Source of the DNA: Akanthomyces muscarius
Lineage: Eukaryota; Ascomycota; Sordariomycetes; Hypocreales; Cordycipitaceae
Assembly (NCBI RefSeq): GCF_028009165.1
Contig: NW_026611617.1
Span: 72,001-136,000, forward strand
DNA: 64,000 nt
Reading direction: 5' to 3'
The first letter of the stretch is position 1. Every line of letters starts with the position of its first letter. The notes below the pieces were generated by a model. That model was not told the DNA's origin and did not search any database. It saw only the letters and a list, made by a program, of their open reading frames with translations. Made by a program: the position numbers and the translations under genes. Below, piece by piece: positions 11,473-22,465 of the stretch.

Positions 11473-12600
11473 CTATGCTTTTGCAGGCTTCAGGATGAGA
11501 TTGTCTATTAATCTCACAGCCGGCCCTCCGGCATGCCCAACATCCTCTCCGGGGAGTGCCTCTTCTAGCGGAAGCATCTTAATGGCGCCGCTCAACACCG
11601 CTCCACGTTCAGGATCAATCACGTCGACTTCTTGCAGCGTATCGGGTTCCGCCAGAGAGATGTAGTCGACCTCGAACAGCACACGCTGGGTCGGAGGCAG
11701 TCTAGACTGCGCCTGGACCACGGCCGCAACCACTTCGTGCGCGGTGCCCAGGACCGACTTGCGGTCGAGGTTGCCGCCGCCGTACGAGTTGGCGGCGGCG
11801 ACCAGCGCGCGGTTCAGCACGATGCCGACCCTGCGCCGCCGGGTGCCGAGGTAGACGTTGCGCGAGCTCAGCGCCAGGCCGTCGCGCTCGCGCTCCGTGG
11901 GGCAGACGACGACCTCGGTCGGCAGGATGAAGTCGCGCGTCATGCTCTTGATGACGACGGTCTGCTGGACGTCCTTTTGGCCAAAGTAGACACGCTCCGG
12001 CTGCACAATGTTGAAGAGCTTCATGCAGACCGTGGCCACGCCGCGGAAAAAGGTCGGCCGGCTCGCGCCCTCGAGGACCTCGCTGACGGGCGTGATGGTG
12101 ACGAAGCTGCCCTTGCTGTCAACCTCCTGGCCGGGAAAGCCCGACGGGTAGATCTCGCTGGTGGTGGGCGCGAACACGGCAGATATGCGGCCGAGGTTGG
12201 CGCCGTCGTCGGCCAGCTCCCGGTCGAGCTTGGCCAGCGCCGCCGTGTCCGTCTCCCAGGTCACCGGGTAGGAGCTCAGGTCCTCCTTGATGCCGAATTG
12301 GGCCGGATTCACGTAGATGCTCACCACGACATGGTGGTTCTCCCTGGCTGCGGCGCGAATGAGCGCAAGGTGGCCCTCGTGCAGGGCACCCATGGTGGGC
12401 ACTAGCCCGACGCTGTGCTGGCTCAGCGTGTGCGGCTTGCGCCATCGTCGGACCGCATCGTTTGTTCGTAGGACGCGTATGGACGTCGACGGCAGCTTTT
12501 CGGCAGATGATGTTGAGCAGACTGTCTGGACAAAGAGTCGAGATCGGATCGCGTGGAGAGGTACACGTGCCGCCAGCTGGGGCCGGCTGCGCGCAAACAT
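11473..12600 (-). CDS. PAN6: Pantothenate synthetase (pantoate-beta-alanine ligase)
   Basis: Single exon, 375 residues. It joins pantoate to beta-alanine with ATP to form vitamin B5, the CoA precursor. Visible signatures are PTMGALHEGH (residues 68-77, the HIGH nucleotide-binding motif), VSIYVNPAQFG (about 93-103), VYFGQKDVQQ and the substrate/ATP loop followed by LALSSRN. Bacterial PanC has about 280 residues. The extra length here is an N-terminal extension of about 45 residues plus insertions in the middle. The first 32 residues are rich in Arg, Ser and Ala with no acidic residues, resembling a mitochondrial presequence. It is head-to-head with the DUF1308 gene. Confidence 0.94.
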   Translation of the reverse strand: MFARSRPQLAARVPLHAIRSRLFVQTVCSTSSAEKLPSTSIRVLRTNDAVRRWRKPHTLSQHSVGLVPTMGALHEGHLALIRAAARENHHVVVSIYVNPAQFGIKEDLSSYPVTWETDTAALAKLDRELADDGANLGRISAVFAPTTSEIYPSGFPGQEVDSKGSFVTITPVSEVLEGASRPTFFRGVATVCMKLFNIVQPERVYFGQKDVQQTVVIKSMTRDFILPTEVVVCPTERERDGLALSSRNVYLGTRRRRVGIVLNRALVAAANSYGGGNLDRKSVLGTAHEVVAAVVQAQSRLPPTQRVLFEVDYISLAEPDTLQEVDVIDPERGAVLSGAIKMLPLEEALPGEDVGHAGGPAVRLIDNLILKPAKA

Positions 12601-13027
12601 GGTCGGCAGTTTTGCGGCGTGACGGCGAATTCAGAAAGCGAAGAGGAAGGTTGTCAAAATTCGGTCAGTGGGGGCATTGGCGTACTTTTAACCTCAATTT
12701 ATGCCACATGATCCATTTCTGTCCTTTTTTAGGGCTATGGAAAATGCGACGATTGAGGATGATCGTGACGATATCTGCCGCGGAGTTTTGGGGATGGGCC
12801 GTTGAATCGTGCCTACCTAGAGCTGGTACGGAGAACTTCTAAGATGACTCAGCGTCGCCGTTTCCATCAACTGCTCTCTCAAAACTCCAAGACAATTAAC
12901 ATAAAATAGACAAACCGCTCAAAACTTTATTAACAGTACAATACCAAGGAAATCAGCTTGTGCGCCTATATTTGTGCGCACAATCGGGGTATGGCCGAGG
13001 AAAAGGTCGACGTGACAGGGGTCAACC
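12601..13027. promoter_or_regulatory. Divergent intergenic region PAN6 / DUF1308
   Basis: 427 bp between two divergent start codons. No clear TATA box, RNA gene or repeat is visible. The promoter role is inferred from arrangement. Confidence 0.45.
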
Positions 13028-14713
13028 ATGGCGATGGACGATTGCAACAACAGACAGGACGACCGCAACGACGAGGGCATTGAATCCCGTCGGGAGGAGC
13101 TCGTCGCATTTGCCAAAACGCATCTAGATGCCGGCCTTCCCTGTGTCCCGGAGCTCGAGGCGCTGCTCGCCGCCCTCACTCCCAAAGTCAAGGCGATCCA
13201 TGCTACTGGCCTCATCTCGTTCGTGCGAGACCTCAAGCACGACGTGGATGGCATCGAGGCCATTCTCCAGGAGCTGCAGCCGCCCGAGTCGCATGATGGA
13301 ATAGGTGCCCCGAAGCAAGAAATCACCAGGGCTGGCTTGGACGCTATCTGGAAACGACTTGAGCCGCGAACCACAGGCGTCTACCACAGCACCACCCGTT
13401 GGCAGGCGCTGCGGCGATGCGCCAACCTCATTGCCTTCAAGCGCACGTTTCAGGGCTCGGCACGTGACGACCGGCGCGCGGCCGTCCTCGAGCGCGGCCT
13501 GCAGACGAACCATGAGAAGCTGCACATGCACCGCGTCATCAAGGAGCAATCCAAGATCGAGGTGGCCGTCGTCGACCGTGGCGCCGGCTGGATCGACATG
13601 CGCTGGATCAGCGCCGACCGCCTCGCCCGGCAAATGACCGACTCAGGTTGGTCCTGGGGTGAGTACGCGCCCGGCGATGAGGTCGACCGCGACGAGTGGG
13701 AGGACGTGCCCTTTGTCAAGCAGGTTCGGCGAGCTGTTGCCGCCGCACGCCTCAACCGCCACGAGTATCGCATTCCTACCATCCGCCTGGTACTACCCAA
13801 CCTGGCCCGCGGCACCCATGGTGACATTGACGTGCTCCTGGACCAGCTCCCTCGCATCGATCCAGGTGTCGACCTCGTCGTCGAGGACGCTACGTGCGCC
13901 TTTCTAACGCGCCCCGCGCCGAGCCTGGCTGACACCATCCGGAACCTCGTCGGCGACAGCTTGCAGGTACTTACCGATACGCTCAACCTCGAGCACACCG
14001 TCCTCGTCGACCTCATCTCGGACCTCACGCATCTGCGCCTGGCGCAGCAGCCGTGGCAGTCGCGCACGACCCGCGCGCAGATTGCCGAAGAAAACGCGCA
14101 CCCCGACGGTGTCATGGCTCCGCTCCTCTATCCGCTGCTTCAGGGGCGGCGACTCGTCTGCACGCACGAGGCCGCAGAGCACTTTCACGAGATGCTCACC
14201 ACCGTAGGCACGGCGACGGAGCGGGAGCGCGGTCGCCTGCTCGTGCCCTACTACACCGCTGAGCGTCGAGCGACCGCCAGCGCTCTCCGCACGCGCTTCA
14301 ATGCCCTCTCCGAACGGCTTCCACCCGTTGACGTTCAGTTCCCTGTCGAGATTCTCCCGGCTGACGAGCAATGGGATGTTGAAAGGGTCCGGCGCCTGGT
14401 CGAGGACGAACAAGCGCTGCCGCCCGTGGCGCTCGACATTGTGCGCCGCGGCCTCCTCAAGAGCTCCAAGCTCAGCACCTACATGCACGGCTGGCGCCAT
14501 GACATCGTCACCGTCACCTCGAACAAGGAGATTCGCGCGCACATGAAGACCTGGGTCGAGGCGGGCCGGCGCGCCGACGACGAGCGCGGGCCGCAGCTCT
14601 ACTGCGTCGAGGTGACGCGCAACTTGCTCGCCAAAAGCGCCATGCCACCGCCGGGCTGGGTGTTTGGTTCCGGAACGGACGAGTGGGAGAAAGAGGACAG
14701 CGCTGCTGTTTGA
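13028..14713 (+). CDS. DUF1308 (UPF0415/C7orf25-like) protein
   Basis: Single exon, 561 residues. The N-terminal third is helical (AFAKTHLDAGLPCVPELEALLAALTPK). The middle contains a hydrophobic strand pair (IPTIRLVLPNLARG, then DLVVEDATCAFL). The second half carries the family signature LNLEHTVLVDLISDLTHL (about 318-335), followed by plus/minus-charged helices with RLVCTHEAAEHFHEML. This matches the DUF1308 family that includes human C7orf25, whose function is not firmly established; the core resembles a PIN-like nucleotide-processing fold only by inference. No signal peptide or membrane segment is visible. Confidence 0.8.
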   Translation: MAMDDCNNRQDDRNDEGIESRREELVAFAKTHLDAGLPCVPELEALLAALTPKVKAIHATGLISFVRDLKHDVDGIEAILQELQPPESHDGIGAPKQEITRAGLDAIWKRLEPRTTGVYHSTTRWQALRRCANLIAFKRTFQGSARDDRRAAVLERGLQTNHEKLHMHRVIKEQSKIEVAVVDRGAGWIDMRWISADRLARQMTDSGWSWGEYAPGDEVDRDEWEDVPFVKQVRRAVAAARLNRHEYRIPTIRLVLPNLARGTHGDIDVLLDQLPRIDPGVDLVVEDATCAFLTRPAPSLADTIRNLVGDSLQVLTDTLNLEHTVLVDLISDLTHLRLAQQPWQSRTTRAQIAEENAHPDGVMAPLLYPLLQGRRLVCTHEAAEHFHEMLTTVGTATERERGRLLVPYYTAERRATASALRTRFNALSERLPPVDVQFPVEILPADEQWDVERVRRLVEDEQALPPVALDIVRRGLLKSSKLSTYMHGWRHDIVTVTSNKEIRAHMKTWVEAGRRADDERGPQLYCVEVTRNLLAKSAMPPPGWVFGSGTDEWEKEDSAAV

Positions 14714-15137
14714 TGTTTTATTACGAGTTTGACTAATTGGGTTTGGCGCATTCACAAAAGAGCAGACTGGGGGCGATTATATTGCATGGTAGGGACAGTG
14801 ATAGGCATAGAAATAGGGTCTCAAGAGCACAATTGCATTCTACCTAGCCGGTATAGAACAGGGCGTTCATAATGTACAACTAATACTATTTTTACTCATT
14901 CTTTTTGCTTTTCTGACCATGCTGCTTCAGCCGTGGACATTTTCAATCTCTCCTTATTTTTTGTTTAAACGCCGTGCCCTCCCCTCTTGGCTATTCAAGC
15001 GGCCGCAGTCGAAACCGCGCAGACGGAGCTGAACGCTGGTGTTTGGCGCTGCAAGCCGTCTCCGTAGTTGTAATCACAATGGGAGCAAAAAAAACGAAGC
15101 TGAGTGCGGACATTGGCCAATCCAACGCGCAAGCCCG
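14714..15137. other. Convergent intergenic spacer
   Basis: 424 bp between the DUF1308 stop and the stop of the first small secreted protein gene. AT-rich 3' UTR-like sequence, nothing else seen. Confidence 0.5.
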
Positions 15138-15491
15138 CTACAAGGCAGGGGTCGCGGCGCCGCAGACCTGAACCGTCGTCGTCGACGCTGTGCTGGCGGT
15201 GACGGTGGTGGTGAAGAAGACAACGGGGCCGGGGCCAAAGACGAGGGTGGTGGTCTCGAGCTCCTCGCAGCCGCCGCAGTCGACCTCCTTGGTGACCGTC
15301 GCCGTCGAGGTCCAAACAGTCTCCGTCGGTCCCCAGGTGTACTGCGGCGCGTGGAAGACGGTGTGGACGCAGCTGGAAGGCGAGCTGTCGCCGGCGCGGG
15401 TCGGCTCCGGAGCGGCATTGGGAGCGACGGGCTTGGCCATGGCGGCGCCGACGGCGGCGAGAGCGACAAGGATTTGAGAAATCATGGTCAT
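15138..15491 (-). CDS. Small secreted Thr-rich protein with DCGGC motif (copy 1)
   Basis: 117 residues, single exon. Residues 1-19 (MTMISQILVALAAVGAAMA) form a convincing signal peptide with Ala-x-Ala-type cleavage near A19/K20; Met3 is an alternative start. The mature part is rich in Thr, Val and Ser, and likely O-glycosylated. It has four cysteines (41, 72, 75, 110) around the motif VDCGGCEELET. The spacing from the second Cys of DCGGC to the last Cys is 35, exactly as in the neighbouring gene at 16626-16964. I do not recognise a named family. It may be a cell-wall or effector-type protein, but that is inference only. Confidence 0.8.
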   Translation of the reverse strand: MTMISQILVALAAVGAAMAKPVAPNAAPEPTRAGDSSPSSCVHTVFHAPQYTWGPTETVWTSTATVTKEVDCGGCEELETTTLVFGPGPVVFFTTTVTASTASTTTVQVCGAATPAL

Positions 15492-16625
15492 CTTGTTCTT
15501 GTAAGAGTCTTTTGGAGGATTCGCAAAAGCTAAAAGCGCGGGTTGCAGACGTGTATGAGAATAGGAAAGAGGATAGTCGGTTTTAAGCGGTTCTTGAGAT
15601 TCAAATGTCAGTTTTTGTCTCAGAAGTGTGAATCAAAATCCGGGGACTTTGTGAAATCGGTGGGCACGAACGGTTCTCCCTGCTTCCTTCCACGGAATGT
15701 GCAAGACTCGGTAGTGTTGGCAACGGGGGGCTGTTGTTCTGACTTTGGTAAAGGGCTACAAAAAGTGATGGAATAGAGAAATGTGAGCTGAGGAGATGAT
15801 GCGAATACTGGTTGGAAATTTCATGTATTGAGAGTTGCTGAGATGTTGGTATTTATGCTGCTCAGATCGTGAAGACATCTACCTAGACTGGCCGGCTTAA
15901 AGCGGCATACAAAGGCCGAGGCAAACATTTTCCAAAAAAAAAAAAAAAGAATCCAATATATGCAAGAAAAACAAACACGAAGAAGAAAATTTTCATCGCA
16001 TATTGGTTCTTACGTGGTGCTATCGCGATGCACCTGCTTGCATGTGCATGCATGGATGGCAACGAGGCTCTGTCGGTGTCAGTGACAGGTGGAGAGGATG
16101 GCGTGAGGGAGTGAGCATCTGTCCGATATTGAAGGGTCCAGATGTGTTATAAGGCGCATGCATGCATGCATGCATGCAAGCTGCAGGTAAGCAAATTTTC
16201 GGGCACTTTCGTTCGCCCGGAACTCGTTCAGCGAGATTGCCTGGCCCTCCCTCCCTTTTTTTTTCCAACCCGAGAGGCCCAAAGTTTGCCAAGCAAAGTA
16301 CGCGATCGGCCGCAATTCCGAGACCTGTCTCGAAGACTCATCAAGCTACTATGCGCTAAGCATGGTGCTATACACAAACATTGGCACACACATGCACCAA
16401 CACCATTCCAGGCCAAGGCCGGTTTACGAAGAGGGGCCTTTTCTCTTGTCATTTGATGCAGTTTTATTACCATTTAACCAAGGTGTACATTTTTTAGAGT
16501 CCTTTGCTAGCGTCCGGCCCAGTGCCATTCCCATGCCGACGGCGCCCACTCAGCTGCAGCGCCCTCCTCGCCATTGCCGGCGCAAGCGCAATTGCTCCGG
16601 CCCCTGAGAACGAAAAGCCTTCATT
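15492..16625. other. Spacer between the two secreted-protein genes
   Basis: 1.1 kb. It holds the upstream region of copy 1, a poly-A run near 15938-15952, and a GCAT microsatellite near 16157-16180. The reading frames here encode only the repeat-derived HACM pattern and are not credible genes. Confidence 0.55.
16157..16180. repeat. (GCAT)n microsatellite
   Basis: About five and a half tandem GCAT units. Self-complementary, so it reads the same on both strands. A shorter GCATGCAT occurs near 16045. Confidence 0.85.
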
Positions 16626-16964
16626 TCATGGCGCAGGCGTCGACAGGCAGACAGTCTTGTGCACAGTAGACGGCGTTGTCTCGCTGGTTGTGGCCGTGAT
16701 GCGCATGTTAGGACAGTAGACGAGCGGCACCGTCTGCACGCGAATGTGGTCGCACCCACCGCAGTCGACCGACGTCGTCTCCGTCACGGACGAGGGATAC
16801 CGGCGCAGCGTCCCGTCAAAGTCGCACGTCGGCCAGTACGGCGGCGTCGGAAACATGGTCTGCGTAATGTTGGAGGTCGTGGTGCAGCCAGAAGGCGACG
16901 GGATGAGATGCGCCTGCGACGTGGCAAAGGCCATGGCAGCAGCAACCAGACCGTAGAGAGCCAT
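16626..16964 (-). CDS. Small secreted Thr-rich protein with DCGGC motif (copy 2)
   Basis: 112 residues from ATG 16964. Upstream codons in the same frame run through a poly-F tract and are rejected as 5' UTR. Signal peptide residues 1-19 (MALYGLVAAAMAFATSQAH). The mature protein is Thr/Ser/Pro-rich with six cysteines (27, 47, 68, 71, 84, 106) and the motif SVDCGGCDHIRVQT. The distance from the second motif Cys (71) to the last Cys (106) is 35, the same as in copy 1, and the flanking Thr/Val pattern also matches, so the two are diverged tandem paralogues. A TATA-like element lies about 108 bp upstream. The role is unknown; a secreted surface or effector protein is an inference. Confidence 0.8.
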   Translation of the reverse strand: MALYGLVAAAMAFATSQAHLIPSPSGCTTTSNITQTMFPTPPYWPTCDFDGTLRRYPSSVTETTSVDCGGCDHIRVQTVPLVYCPNMRITATTSETTPSTVHKTVCLSTPAP

Positions 16965-17405
16965 GGTTTGATGAGCCGGAGGGGTAGTGGTGAGTTGCTT
17001 CCGAAAGAAAGGAAAAAAAAAAAACGAGCAATTCTTTTGTGTAAATGGCCTCACAGAGGGGCACAGTCCCGTATATATGCGCTTGAAAGGAAGCCAGCAA
17101 CCTGCAAATCGGTTCGAGACACTCCACATGTCCTGCATGCGCTGACAACTTATTCACCAGTAGCTGTCTTATTTCTTGTACGTAAAACAGTATCCAGAAG
17201 CAGTTTACATGCAAGACATGATTTTTTTTCTCCTTCTTAATTGGCAGCAGTAGCTTCGGATAGATCGGCATCTCATTGTTCCTCCGTAACCTGCAAGTAA
17301 ACCTGAGCGAGCGGCGAGGCAGCAAACGTCCGCAACGTCACGCCACTCGCCACCGCATATTATTAAAATACAGCTATAATACAGCGCATGCGCATCGGCA
17401 TTCTA
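16965..17405. other. Spacer upstream of secreted protein copy 2
   Basis: 441 bp holding the presumed promoter of copy 2 and the 3' end of the transcription-factor gene. No other feature is visible. Confidence 0.45.
17072..17077 (-). promoter_or_regulatory. TATA-like box upstream of copy 2
   Basis: TATATA about 108 bp before the ATG at 16964. The position suits a core promoter, although fungal spacing varies. Confidence 0.45.
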
Positions 17406-19893
17406 CTACCGCGGGTAGCCGACCGGCGTTTCGAAGAATTGATTGACATTGTCCATGGCCATCGTCACGTTTCGCTGTGACCAAGCACCACTCCACATCC
17501 AGTCGTCGCTCTCGTCCCACGCCCAACCGCCATCCCAGCCCGCAGCCAGTGCCTCAATCGCATCGTTGTCAATCGCAGACACATCTGCTCGCGTTGCCGT
17601 TGTTGCCGTCTCCGCGACGTGCACGCCGCTCTCTCGCGCCACGTCCTTGAGCAGCGCCAGGTCTACCTTGGCGGCGTCGGTGGCGCGCTCGACCAGCAAC
17701 GCCATGGTGGCGGTCTTGTCCATGCTCTGATCCAGAGCCTCGGTGTGCGCGATGCACGCCGACAGGAAGCAGTGGCCCTTGGCCGTGACCTCGCCCGCCC
17801 GCATCCTGTCCAGGGTCCAGCGCAGCGCATTGTTCAGGCAGGCGCGCAGATCCGAGTTGTTGCCCGCTGCTGGCAGGTAGCCGAGGCCGCTGGTGGAGCG
17901 GCCGCTCTTGTCGTGGATGAGCTCCAGCGCAATGATGCACGCGGCCTGGACGGGGATGTTCTTGAACATACCGGTGCCGTTGATGGTGAGCCGTTCGAAA
18001 GCGGACCGCGGCCGACTGCGATCGTTGTGCGCGCCAGACTGCTGTGAGAACCCCCATAGATCGGCAACCTTGAGAGCCCCGTCAAGGCACATTTTCCGGG
18101 AAAAGTAGAATCGCGGGTCGTCAAAAGCAGTAAACAAGACTGGAAAGTGTAATGCATGGAAGCAGCGGTATAGAGTCACCTCGGCAAGTGAAATGTGGAA
18201 ACGAGTGATGGGTGCGGTTGTTCCCGAGTCTACCAATGCCAGGGCACCATTATGGTGTCCAGTAAGCGCGCTAATAGTCTGTGTGAAGGAGCGACAGGCT
18301 TTTGTAAGCTCGGAGTTGAGTCGGAGCGTCCTGTCGTAGTCGATATTTGCACGAAAATCGTTAATGTATTGGAGAAGCCCCAAGCGAACGGGGAACGACT
18401 TGAAGACCTCCAGCTGCACCGACATTTGTGTTGCGACGCTGCTGCAGATTTGGCGCCTACTGACATCATCAAGACTATCGTCCAGTCGATCGTCGTCGAG
18501 GTCGGCAGGCGGCAGGGTGTCATAGTCATCACAAGAAATCAAGGGCATTCCACCAGCCTCGAAGGAGTACTGCAGATTCAGCTCCAGAACTGTAGCCCAG
18601 AGACGCCGCCGCATCTCGGCCTTGTGTGTCGTCATCTCGCTGAGGTGGCTTGGATCGCGATGAAGGCCCATGTACATGGCTGTCCGCAACAGCGAGCCGG
18701 CCATGACCCAGGTTAAATCAGCCGAAACGCCGCACGTCATTTTTGCCAGCGTTAGCAGACACATGATTTGTATACCCGGGAGCGTCATGCGCCCTTTTTC
18801 AGGCGGCAAGATGAGCCAAATGTGCGCTTCGTATATCCATCGCGTTGTCGTCGCTTTCAAAGCCGCTGTTCTGTCTCGCACAGAGGAACCAAGCACTATG
18901 CAAAGCTGCATGAGAACGACAAAGGCCTCGTTGGCCCCCGACGGATTCTCCCAGTAGGCGGCATACTCTTTCCTGAATGTGGGTATATGCAGAATGCGTA
19001 GCACCCCTTCATATGTGCTAATGTAGGCATTGACAAGGTCGTCGCAGAGTTCTCGTGGCAACATGTTCTTGCCAATGTTGAGCGAAGATAATGGCTGCTG
19101 GAGTCGGCTGGTCTTGATATTTTGGCAGATGATTTTACACTGATGCAGGACCTGAAAAAGCTCGCCTTGGGTGTGTTCTTGGTTTTTGAGCATAGACAGC
19201 TCAACAGGGAACTAGAGAATAATTAACATGACAGTTCGGAACCAGAAAGCAAATTACAGGGGAGCGAACCGATGCTGCAATATTCATCCAGTGGCTCTGG
19301 CCAAAATACCGACCCTTGGAGATGCTGCCCTTTGGCGGAGGCGTGTATTCACTGTGATGGCGCTCCCGGGGCATGTTCCCGGGCTGATGAGCCTCGAGGC
19401 CAGGGTCAAAAGTCGTGCTGCCCGCAGCTCGTTGCGTTTGGCGCGTTTCTGTCCCCTCGTCCCGTCCGTGGGACGCTGCAGATGGTCTGGCATTGGATCC
19501 CGAGCGGCTAGCCGAGGATGGCCGTAGCGGCTGCCACACACTCGCGCGATGAAACTCCTCCGAGTCGGGGGTGTGAATCTGGGTGGCCCTCGCGGTTGGC
19601 CGAATGCTCAAGTGAGCTGTCGTTGCGCCTGCTGCTGGTCGCAGCGACACGGCCCTGCTCCGGGGCGGCGACGTCGGCGCCTTGGCAGACGGCGGCTTTC
19701 TTCTGGACCTGGGGGTGTGCGCAGGGGCGTACGTGCAGGCGCCGCCGCCGTCGCTGGACTTGCTGCAATGGTTGCACGGAAAGGCGCGGTCGCACTTGAT
19801 CTTGCGCCGACGGCACTGCTCGCAGGACAGTGGCGGGCGGCGCCGCTTCTTCGCGGCCGCCGCCCGCTCGGCTTGTTCGGCTTGTTCGGCCAT
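17406..19893 (-). CDS. Zn2Cys6 fungal transcription factor
   Basis: Two exons: 19893-19258 and 19211-17406, 813 residues. The donor at 19257 (GTAATT) gives a 46-bp intron; a weaker GTTCGC donor at 19269 would also keep the frame and give HWMNIAASFPVEL. A basic stretch (KKRRRP) precedes the binuclear zinc cluster CEQCRRRKIKCDRAFPCNHC, with cysteines at 24, 27, 34, 40, 43 and 53. A Ser/Arg/Pro-rich linker follows, then the fungal-specific middle homology region with its usual signatures: ILHIPTFRKEY, then AMYMGLHRDPSHL and RRRLWATVLELNLQYSFEAGGMPLI. It is nuclear and binds DNA through the cluster, usually at CGG half-sites. Its targets are unknown. MAEQ was chosen as start because the cluster follows at a normal distance. 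Confidence 0.9.
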
Positions 19894-21016
19894 GGGCGCC
19901 GGCCTATTTTTTGTGTGCTGAAAACGGCGGGAAATCAACGGATCAGACTTGTAATAGCGACACTGAATGTGTATTCCTGCCAATGCAATGGTCAAGTTTT
20001 CGACGAGCCAATGGTAGCGGCAACCTTGCCATTCGCCAGTCTATCCCCCTCGAGGCGTGGATGTAATGTATGACAATAATTGCGGGCTATCTAAATCCAT
20101 GCCATAGACAGTTCGCAAACCGCGCCTGACTTTCTACGATCTGATTGGCTACAGACTCCAAATCACCGCTGGCTTACCGTAATCGGCATAGCGGTTGGTA
20201 ATGCCGAACCGGGCTTTCGAAAAGAGCGAGGCAGAGGCGCCTTTCCTCACGACCCTGCTGTCTAACTATTGCACAAGCGACGAACATAATTGTCGGTATT
20301 TTAGCATTGCAGCCTATATGAGGTGGAGGGAGAAACAAAGAGGAGGAATCTAACTCTGAGGGCTAGCAAGTCCAGGTCTTTCTTTTGGTGACCTCCGGCC
20401 TGCGCCGATATGCACACGTGCTCCGAGAGGACAACCGCCTATATCATTTTTAGTCATGAGAAAGAGTAAGTCGATCGCATTACCCTGGGAAGGTCGTTCT
20501 CAAACGCCGCCCTGCGATTTTTAAAACTTTGAAGGGTGGGAGATTCAGCGCGCAGAGTAATGAACCAGATCTTGAGCCCTTGTCCGCTGCAGCCTTTAGA
20601 TCATTCGACAGCAGCCGACGTGCAGATACGGTGAAGATGCAACCGAGCTGTGCATGCTTAGTAACACGCTAAATAAATGGCTTCACGAGCAAACACGAGT
20701 GTGATTTTAACAAGAAAGAAATATTTCTGCATTACATGCGAGGAGAAAGTCAAGCCGAGGCGGTCACAAGCTAAGTACTTTTTGCCCTCCTCCGAAATAC
20801 AGCATTAGTCAAAGTCATCATTGTACACAGGCTCTCCAGCCCAGGAATGGTTTCATGAGCCCCGAGAGACATCAATCGGCCTCGCCACAAAACTATTGGT
20901 CCCACAACAGTCGCGCCAGCCTGCTGCTGGCCATTATTTCTTTTGTCTATAAACTGTCTCTCATGGTATCACTCCATTGCGTTCGGGTCAAAACCTTACT
21001 CCCCCGCTGTGGAAGC
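19894..21016. other. Spacer between transcription factor and PDH E2 genes
   Basis: 1.1 kb, upstream of the transcription factor and downstream of the E2 gene (both minus strand). I see no gene, tRNA or repeat. Confidence 0.45.
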
Positions 21017-22465
21017 TTAGAGCAGGAGCGCAAGAGGGTTCTCGATGACCTTCTTGAACTCGCGAATCCATTCGGCGCCGACAGCACCATCGACGACCTT
21101 GTGGTCGAAGCTGGCAGTGACGGTAATCTGATCCTCCCACTCAACACCGGCGGAGCCGTCCTCGTTTTGGACAGGGACAGCGACCTTCTTGGTGGTGCCG
21201 ACGGCGAGGATGGCAGCCTGTGGAGGGTTGATGACAGCAGTGAAGTGGTCAACGGCGTTGTTCATGCCCATGTTGGAGATGGAAATGGTGCCGCCCTGGT
21301 ACTCCTCCGGCTTGAGCTTGTTGTCGCGAGCCTTCTTGGCGAGCTCCTTGACCTTGCTGGAGATGGACTCGAGGCCGCGGCCCTCAACGCCAGTGACGAT
21401 GGGGGTGATGAGGCCAGTGGGAGTCGACACAGCGACAGAGACGTCGACAGAGTTGAACTGACGGATGGTCTCGCCACGCCAGCTCGAGTTGACGGCGGGC
21501 ACCTTCTTGGAGGCAATGGAGATGGCCTTGATCAGGAAATCGTTGACGGACAGCTTGTACTTGCCCTCAGAAGAGCTGTTGAGGACCTGGCGGAGCTTCA
21601 GCAGCTTAGAGACGGACAGAGAGCTCGTGACGAAGAAGTGGGGGTTGTTCTGGACAGACTCCTGGAGGCGGCTGGCAATAACCTTGCGCATTCCACTGAC
21701 GGGCAGATCCTCGTAGGTAGCGCCGGGAGCGGCAGCGGCAGGAGCGCTTCCAGCCTTCTTGACATCGTCCTCGGTGACCTGACCACTCTTGCCGGTGCCC
21801 TTGAGAGTGTCGATGCTGACACCATTCTCTCTGGCAAGGCGGACGGCAGCAGGGCTGGCGTTGGCGGTACGGTCAAGAGCGGTCTCGAGCTTCTTGCCGG
21901 AAGAAGCATACTGCTCGGGCTCGGGAGCCGGAGAGCTCGACTCGGTGGGGGCCGGGGCGTCCGACTTGCTCTCTTCAGCCTTGGGAGCAGCGGCTTGGGC
22001 GTTGCCACCAGCATCCTCGAGTGTAAACTTTTCGAAGGCCGCGATGTCGGTGCCCTCTTCGACAAGGATCGCGATGGGCTGTTATTTTGTTAGCAAGAAC
22101 AGTAAAAGCAGCCTTGGGCTTTGGTTTGAAGGGGTGAGGTCACTTACGCTGCCGACGGCGACATCCTTTTCGCCAGCCTCCTTGAGGATCTTGGCAACTA
22201 CACCTTCCTCCTGGAACTCAAAGTCCATTTGGGCCTTGTCGGTCTCGATCTCGACGAGGACCTCGCCCGGGCCGATGGTGTCGCCAGGCTTCTTCTGCCA
22301 GGCGCCAAGGTTACCAGCCGTCATGGTCGGGGACAGGGCAGGCATCTTGATGACCTGGTGATCGGGGAATGAGGCATAGCAGCGGACGACGTGAGCGGCG
22401 AAGCCATTGCGCAGAGCACTGTGCGTAGGGGCGAGAACTCGCCTCCGGAGAGCGGCGCTGAGCAT
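21017..22465 (-). CDS. LAT1: Pyruvate dehydrogenase E2 (dihydrolipoamide acetyltransferase)
   Basis: Two exons: 22465-22148 and 22078-21017, 459 residues. It transfers the acetyl group from lipoyl to CoA in the mitochondrial PDH complex. Order of parts: mitochondrial presequence (about 1-30, Arg/Ala/Leu-rich, ending near RCYASFPDH); lipoyl domain with ETDKA, Lys77 being the expected lipoylation site; Ala/Pro/Glu-rich hinge; peripheral subunit-binding domain ([25 protein letters not shown]); second hinge; and the catalytic core ending in [15 protein letters not shown], with His432 and Asp436 as the acid-base pair. The core normally reads DHRVVDG; Lys in place of Arg is conservative. Length matches the yeast and mould enzymes (about 458-480). 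Confidence 0.96.

Noticed and set aside
11632..12405. A 257-residue plus-strand frame inside the pantothenate synthetase gene
   Set aside because: Antisense shadow; the minus strand encodes a complete PanC with all motifs.
16020..16315. Small frames encoding HACM repeats
   Set aside because: Produced by the GCAT microsatellite reading open in every frame.
16965..17138. N-terminal extension of secreted protein copy 2 in the same frame
   Set aside because: The extension contains a poly-F/poly-pyrimidine tract typical of 5' UTR, and starting at 16964 gives a clean signal peptide.
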